A DNA stretch of 64,000 bases from Gammaproteobacteria bacterium (GTDB lineage Bacteria; Pseudomonadota; Gammaproteobacteria; Pseudomonadales; Azotimanducaceae): assembly GCA_009841615.1 (NCBI GenBank), contig VXLL01000018.1, forward strand, positions 62,001 through 126,000. Reading direction: 5' to 3'. The first letter of the stretch is position 1. Each line of letters begins with the position of its first letter. The notes beneath the pieces were generated by a model. It saw only the letters and a list, made by a program, of their open reading frames with translations. It searched no databases and was not told the origin of the DNA. Position numbers and translations under genes: made by a program. Positions 56,581 to 64,000 of the stretch are shown here, piece by piece.

Positions 56581-57924
56581 CTACTTGTGCCGCAAACGTA
56601 CCGGTAATTTTGTAATGCCGTGAAGGAAACTTGACCATTGAAACTCCGGGGGTCCGACTACTTCCACACGTTTGAAGCGCTGCAATATCTCTTCCCACAA
56701 TATCTGTAGTTGCATCTCCGCCAATCGATAACCGACACAACGATGAATACCGTAGCCGAATCCTAGGTGGGTTCGAATATTCTCTCGATCAATCCTGAAC
56801 CGGTCAGGTTGTGGGAACACCTCTTCATCTCGATTCGCCGATACATACCACAACGCAAGCCTATCTCCTTTCTTCATTTTTTTACCTCGAAACTCTGTGT
56901 CTTCAGTTGCGGTTCGAGCCATGTGCGCGATCGCGGATTGCATACGAATCATTTCCAAAACAGCTGAGGGTACTAAATCTGGATTTCGAGTTAGACGTTC
57001 AAACTCATCTGGGTACTCATCAAAAAACTTAACTCCACCAGAGATAGAGTTGCGCGTAGTTTCGTTACCACCGACTATAAGCAGTAATAAGTTTCCTAAA
57101 AGTTCGTTTGGAGGCATTTCTTTCGTCGAGTCGCTTTGTGCTAACATGGAAATCAAGTCGTGCCCTGGCGTTGTGCTCGCTTTGCGTTTTTCAAAGATGT
57201 TGGAAAAATATTCAAAGCATTGCCATAGTTCTTTGAACGCTTCTTCTACGGACGTAAACAACTCTGGATTCGCGTTATTTGTTGCCGCATCGGACCAACG
57301 TATCAATAGCATTCGATCTTCTTGTGGAACATCAAATAGTATCGCCAACATTTGACTAGTAAGCTCAATCGAAACTTCCGTTACCCAATCGAACTCCTCA
57401 TCAATCGGCAACTGTTCCAAAATCGCTTGTGCGCGTTCGCGAATAATCGGTTCAAGCGGTTTCAATGAACGTTGACCAAACATAGGTTGAACTGCTTTAC
57501 GTTGAGCTGTGTGTTTCGGCGGGTCCATCATAATGAACATTGGAAGATTGAACCGCGGGTCTACCCCCTCTTCATCGTAGGGCTTTCCAGCCAGTTGAAT
57601 CCCACCGTAGCGTTGTTCTGAGGAAAATACTTTAAAGTTCCTTTCGATGTCCATGATGTCCTGATGCTTCGTTATAGACCAATATGGACCGAACATGCTG
57701 TCTTCGGTACGATGTACCGGATCTTCCTTTCGTAACCGAGCGAAGTACTCAAACATCGACTGGTGTTGAAACAAGCTTGGATGTTCAGGAGACAACTCAG
57801 CTAAAGGAATTTGATCCACATCGCGATGTGGATCTACTGCGTACTTCGCTTGAACCTCTTTATTCAGAAGCGCGAAGCGCTCCGCTGTCGTCAGTTCAGA
57901 AACATCAACTTTTTCAGTATTCAT
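56581..57924 (-). CDS. cytochrome P450, CYP153-type alkane hydroxylase
   Basis: 447 residues, ATG start, soluble bacterial class I layout. I-helix GGNETTRNS at 285-293, ExxR as Glu324-Arg327, heme loop FGYGIHRCVG with Cys396 as the thiolate ligand. The blocks MFGPYWSITKHQDIM, LPMFIMMDPPKH, EEFDWVTEVSIELT, LIVGGNETTRNS and LWYVSANRDEE follow CYP153A proteins closely; these hydroxylate the terminal carbon of medium-chain alkanes and fatty acids. Class I P450s need a ferredoxin and ferredoxin reductase, commonly adjacent in CYP153 operons, but neither is encoded here. Family assignment is from recalled sequence patterns; the subfamily number is not assigned. Confidence 0.88.
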   Translation of the reverse strand: MNTEKVDVSELTTAERFALLNKEVQAKYAVDPHRDVDQIPLAELSPEHPSLFQHQSMFEYFARLRKEDPVHRTEDSMFGPYWSITKHQDIMDIERNFKVFSSEQRYGGIQLAGKPYDEEGVDPRFNLPMFIMMDPPKHTAQRKAVQPMFGQRSLKPLEPIIRERAQAILEQLPIDEEFDWVTEVSIELTSQMLAILFDVPQEDRMLLIRWSDAATNNANPELFTSVEEAFKELWQCFEYFSNIFEKRKASTTPGHDLISMLAQSDSTKEMPPNELLGNLLLLIVGGNETTRNSISGGVKFFDEYPDEFERLTRNPDLVPSAVLEMIRMQSAIAHMARTATEDTEFRGKKMKKGDRLALWYVSANRDEEVFPQPDRFRIDRENIRTHLGFGYGIHRCVGYRLAEMQLQILWEEILQRFKRVEVVGPPEFQWSSFLHGITKLPVRLRHK

Positions 57925-58022
57925 TAAGAGCTTCCTTAAAAGTGCGAAAGATGCGAGTAAATATTCCAGCTACCCGAGAGATTGAAAGTTGGAATTCTAA
58001 TTGCCACCATAGACTCGCGGCG

Positions 58023-60749
<2,727 letters not shown>

Positions 60750-60775
60750 CTACTCTTCCTTTTTTAGCAACAAGT

Positions 60776-62056
60776 TTACATAGACATTTGTTTGCGGCGA
60801 AAATCTGCTACTCGATAGCGATAGTGTGTGAATGTTTGATTACTGAGTTTATTGCTGTGCTCATCTTGGACTACGGCATCAAAACAACGAGCACATTCAC
60901 TCGCTAAGCTGAGCATTTGCTCAAAGCTTTGCTGTGGATTTGAAAGCGGAGCTAAGCACATTATGAACGTCAAGCCTTCCGTACAGTAAGTTTCAATTTG
61001 AGCACGATCAAACTGGCCTGGGGAGTAGACATCTGCAACTTTGAACATCAACTCGTTCGTATCTTCATCGTGCATTGAGAATAGACCGTCGTTGTCGAAC
61101 TTAAGACTTCGATTGAGCATGAATCGAGCGAGTTCTCGCAACGGAAATGCGTTCGTGTGTTTACCACTTACACGGAGTACGACATATTCTTCCATACGAC
61201 TCTGTTCACTGTTTGAATTAGAGTCTTTTTGGCGGGCTTTCGATGCACCATTTGATAAGATTTTGGTGCTACCCTTGCGTAGCGGTACGACCCTTTCTTT
61301 TGCACGCGACCTAGTCGAAATTCGAGACTGTTTCGTTTTTTCCGATTGCAGCACGTGGGCGTTGTTTTCCGTCGTCCAGCGACGACCGCTCGCAATCGTT
61401 GGTTGAGCTTCCTGTCTTGGTTTTGTCACGACTTCACCGACAATTCCTTCCAGTAGCGGTGGTGTCGAATTTTCCGAGGCATCAGAACTATCGATTAACG
61501 ATTGCATCTTGTCGTCCAACATTGAGGTTTCACTCACCTGCTGGTGCGTATCAAATGTTGTGTCGACCGACTTTTGTGTATCTTCATCTGCACCAAAAAC
61601 ATCAGCTCGCTTGCCTTTGATCTCGTGTTTAATGATGCCTTCTACAACAGGGACTCCACCTGTGGAGATTCCGCCCTTGTACACATCCTCGATGCTCATA
61701 TGTGGTAGTTCCGGAGCATCCGCCAGGATCTTTGATCGCCCAATCTTCCCCTGCGAAGTCTTTGCTGTGGGTGCAGTTCTCGCGGGCTTTTGCCCGCGTT
61801 TGTGCTTCTTGTTGACGGTGCGTTTAGAAACTCCACGCGCAGACGTTGAAGACTTAATCACGCGTTTGTTAGGGGTTTGCTGTGCGGCAGAGATTTCGCT
61901 CACAGCAGGACCTCGCGCCTTCACTTCGGAGGTCGCATGTCCGACGACATTCTCCCATTGGTCGTGTCGTCGATTAAGATAGATGCCGTATCCAATTACA
62001 GCCACCACGAGTACCGTTACCAGAACAAGTACCGCGATTCCAACCGAGAAATCCAT
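60776..62056 (-). CDS. zipA: cell division protein ZipA
   Basis: 426 residues, ATG start. N-terminal membrane anchor at about 5-27, a long basic and Ser/Pro-containing linker (about 30-285), and a C-terminal ZipA FtsZ-binding domain (VVLRVSGKHTNAFPLRELARFM...GLFSMHD...DRAQIETYCTEGLTFIMCLAPLSNPQQSFEQML). It tethers FtsZ to the membrane and stabilises the Z ring. The gene order smc-zipA-ligA is classical in gammaproteobacteria. It is longer than E. coli ZipA (328) owing to its linker, whose middle contains two similar SxxVVEGI/LLEGIVG-type segments. Confidence 0.93.
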   Translation of the reverse strand: MDFSVGIAVLVLVTVLVVAVIGYGIYLNRRHDQWENVVGHATSEVKARGPAVSEISAAQQTPNKRVIKSSTSARGVSKRTVNKKHKRGQKPARTAPTAKTSQGKIGRSKILADAPELPHMSIEDVYKGGISTGGVPVVEGIIKHEIKGKRADVFGADEDTQKSVDTTFDTHQQVSETSMLDDKMQSLIDSSDASENSTPPLLEGIVGEVVTKPRQEAQPTIASGRRWTTENNAHVLQSEKTKQSRISTRSRAKERVVPLRKGSTKILSNGASKARQKDSNSNSEQSRMEEYVVLRVSGKHTNAFPLRELARFMLNRSLKFDNDGLFSMHDEDTNELMFKVADVYSPGQFDRAQIETYCTEGLTFIMCLAPLSNPQQSFEQMLSLASECARCFDAVVQDEHSNKLSNQTFTHYRYRVADFRRKQMSM

Positions 62057-62122
62057 TTCTCAACTCCATGTTGTCCTAAATCTCGAGCGACCGAGTCCCC
62101 CGCAATCGTGTGGTTGAACCTG

Positions 62123-64000
62123 TTATTCTAGGTCTACCGATACCACTCGAGATACTCCTGCTTCCTGCATAGTGATGCCAATCAGCGACTCGGCAAAGTT
62201 CATTGTACCGCGAGAATGGGTAATAATCAAGAATTGTACGTCATTTGCCATTGAATGAATCAACTTTCCGAAACGTGAAATGTTGTTCGTATCTAGCGGC
62301 GCGTCGACTTCATCCAGGATACAAATGGGACTGGGGTTGAGTTCAAACATCGCAAAAGTGAACGCTAATGCAGCTAACGCTTTCTCACCATCGGATAATT
62401 GATTTCGGTTTTTGATTTGCTTTCCTGGAGGTTGGACGCGCATGGACACACCAGCTGTCAAGGGATCGTCCTCAGTCAAAATAAGCTCAGCTCGCCCACC
62501 GCCGAAAAGTCGGGCGAACACCTTTTGAAACATCTCGCTCGCCCTCGAGAATACATCGTTAAACAGCGCGAGAGTTTCTTTGTCAATCTTTTGCATCGCT
62601 TGCTCTAGCGTGTCTTGAGAGAGTTCGAGATCTTCAATACGCGACTGATATGTCTCGTATTCTGCTTTTCTTGTATCAAGGTCCCGAGTTGCCGCTAGAT
62701 TGACTGCTCCAAGCTTTTCGATACGCGACTGAGTTCGATTAAGCACACGTGTCAATGATTCTTCGTTATCAACAGGATCGAGTGAAGCTTTCGCGTCGGC
62801 TAGAGTTATGTCCAACGCTGATAACTCCGTCAACAAGTACTCTTGCTTCGAAGTGAGCTGAATGTGTTCTTCACGAAAATCACGCAACTCCTGTTGTTTC
62901 TGATCTACGCGCAATTGTTGCTGTGACTCTGCTACATTGTTCTCACGAATCTGCTGCAATATAGCATCACGATCGGCTCTCACGGCCGCTAAGCGCTGGT
63001 CTACTACCGCGGATTGTTTCACAGCGTCCGCAAGTTGCACCGCTAGCTTTTGCATAGCGTTTTCATCGTCAGAGATTTGCTGGTCGAGTGTTTGCAAACG
63101 ATGCTTGAGCTCATCAATGTTGTTAGTGAGGAGCTTACTATTCAACGTATAAGATTCGATTCTAGCATTTAAATTGTTGTACTCTAAGTCCAAACGATGA
63201 TGCTCTGCTTGGGCAGCTCTATCTTCCTCCAACGCTGCAGCCAACAAGCTATTATTTTCCTGTTCTTTAGTCTCCAGTAACTGTCTCTCTTTGTCTAATT
63301 TAGCTGTCTCCACTTTCAGTTTGGAAATGTAATCGTCTTGGCTGTTGATTTCCTGATCCAAGTTAGATTTACGCACCGTGATTAAGTCTCGTTCTTTCCG
63401 CGCATCCGCGGATCGAACGCTGGCTTGGAAGTGTTCAAGTTTTTTTCGTTCGATTTGTGCGCGCGTTTCGGCGAGTCGCGAATTTGCTTCGCCCTGTTGT
63501 TGGCGTAATTCACGAAGCGCTTCTCGAAACTGCGTGCGTTGCTGAGTACGAACCGAGATTGTTTGTAGTTTCTCTTGGTGTTCCTGCGCCTTGCGTTCAT
63601 GAAGGGCGTTTAGTTCTTGAAATTCGGCTCGGTGTTCAATTACCGTACCCTTTTCGTGCGTGCTACCGTTAAACTTGATCCAAGTCTTACCCATCCAAAT
63701 GCCGGATTTGGTAACCGTACTTTCATGGGATTTGAGCAGTTTCTGGCGCGCAAGCGCTGCCTCCAAGTCGTCATCGACGAACACGTCCGAGCAGAGTCGT
63801 GGGACATACTCTTGACCTTGAGTAATTACGTCTGCTAATCGTGAACCGGTTTTCGAGTCAGATGAAGGTGCTACTAACACCATATCGGTCTCGCTCAAAT
63901 CGTCCAGTTCTACTGTCTCGAAGTCGATGCTGTTGACCGTAATGGCTGGTAAAAACGAATTTAAGACAGTTTCTACAGCTTTTTCGTAGCCGGGTTGAAC
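62123..64000 (-). CDS. smc: chromosome partition protein SMC (C-terminal half; N-terminus outside window)
   Basis: 626 codons are open, without a start, to the window edge. The edge part (GYEKAVETVLNSFLPAITV) is the start of the hinge; a long coiled coil follows, then the C-terminal ATPase half: NQLSDGEKALAALAFTFAMF signature, ICILDEVDAPLD Walker B, and THSRGTMNFAESLIGITMQEAGVSRVVSV. SMC folds chromosomes and is loaded at parS by ParB; a perfect parS is at 623-640 of the same window. The signature reads LSDGEK where LSGGEK is almost invariant. ligA and zipA are downstream. Confidence 0.94.
   Translation of the reverse strand, partial: VQPGYEKAVETVLNSFLPAITVNSIDFETVELDDLSETDMVLVAPSSDSKTGSRLADVITQGQEYVPRLCSDVFVDDDLEAALARQKLLKSHESTVTKSGIWMGKTWIKFNGSTHEKGTVIEHRAEFQELNALHERKAQEHQEKLQTISVRTQQRTQFREALRELRQQQGEANSRLAETRAQIERKKLEHFQASVRSADARKERDLITVRKSNLDQEINSQDDYISKLKVETAKLDKERQLLETKEQENNSLLAAALEEDRAAQAEHHRLDLEYNNLNARIESYTLNSKLLTNNIDELKHRLQTLDQQISDDENAMQKLAVQLADAVKQSAVVDQRLAAVRADRDAILQQIRENNVAESQQQLRVDQKQQELRDFREEHIQLTSKQEYLLTELSALDITLADAKASLDPVDNEESLTRVLNRTQSRIEKLGAVNLAATRDLDTRKAEYETYQSRIEDLELSQDTLEQAMQKIDKETLALFNDVFSRASEMFQKVFARLFGGGRAELILTEDDPLTAGVSMRVQPPGKQIKNRNQLSDGEKALAALAFTFAMFELNPSPICILDEVDAPLDTNNISRFGKLIHSMANDVQFLIITHSRGTMNFAESLIGITMQEAGVSRVVSVDLE

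Overview
The window reads as chromosomal DNA of a gammaproteobacterium, probably free-living and aerobic. The reasons are the smc-zipA-ligA order (zipA is a gammaproteobacterial division gene), the divergent rluD/bamD pair, the rplU-rpmA-obgE and murJ-ribF-lspA blocks, a twin-arginine MsrPQ pair, and a CYP153-type alkane hydroxylase typical of hydrocarbon-using marine bacteria. Base composition is moderate and GTG/TTG starts are frequent. I cannot place it to a genus. No prophage, insertion sequence or CRISPR array is visible.

Layout. 1-2.7 kb: a cut-off PD-(D/E)xK nuclease-like gene, a perfect parS centromere site (623-640), then phhB and msrQ-msrP on the minus strand. 2.9-7.9 kb: a GPP34-like gene, and rluD followed by ilvI-ilvH-ilvC for branched-chain amino acids. 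7.9-15.6 kb: housekeeping genes for the envelope (bamD, lspA, murJ), flavins (ribF), ribosome (rpsT, rpmA, rplU, obgE), quinone side chain (ispB) and a tRNA-Pro(CGG). 16.3-26.9 kb: a long plus-strand run with an ABC-2 exporter, a FemAB-like acyltransferase, and the RDD / SpoIIM-like / DUF4129 / DUF4350 / MoxR / DUF58 cluster, a membrane complex organised around a MoxR AAA+ ATPase. 26.9-28.4 kb: a decayed DUF4143 ATPase gene wedged between two RDD genes. 29.1-39.6 kb: asnS, a heterodimeric ABC exporter, lipA, an M17 aminopeptidase, cysS and an M20 dipeptidase, closed by a convergent HNH gene.

40.8-56 kb is the least ordinary part. Six paralogous proteins, each with one N-terminal membrane anchor, a low-complexity linker and a long alpha-helical solenoid built on a W-x3-D-P-x2-A repeat, form two arrays: two genes on the minus strand (here C and D) and four on the plus strand (A, B, A', B'). 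The plus-strand genes are a tandem duplication of an A-B module that includes the promoter-proximal leader, and B has lost its C-terminus to a nonsense codon. An SPOR-domain lipoprotein, a peroxiredoxin and a DMT exporter sit between the arrays. I recognise no named family; this is the best candidate for an undescribed system.

56-64 kb: an IsdG/HmoA-like monooxygenase, the CYP153 P450, then ligA-zipA-smc. LigA is 906 residues, about 235 longer than usual, through what looks like repeated helix-hairpin-helix units inserted in its HhH domain. Two genes, lspA and the M20 peptidase, have no ATG/GTG/TTG where homology requires the start, but both have an ATT codon at the right place behind a good AGGAG.
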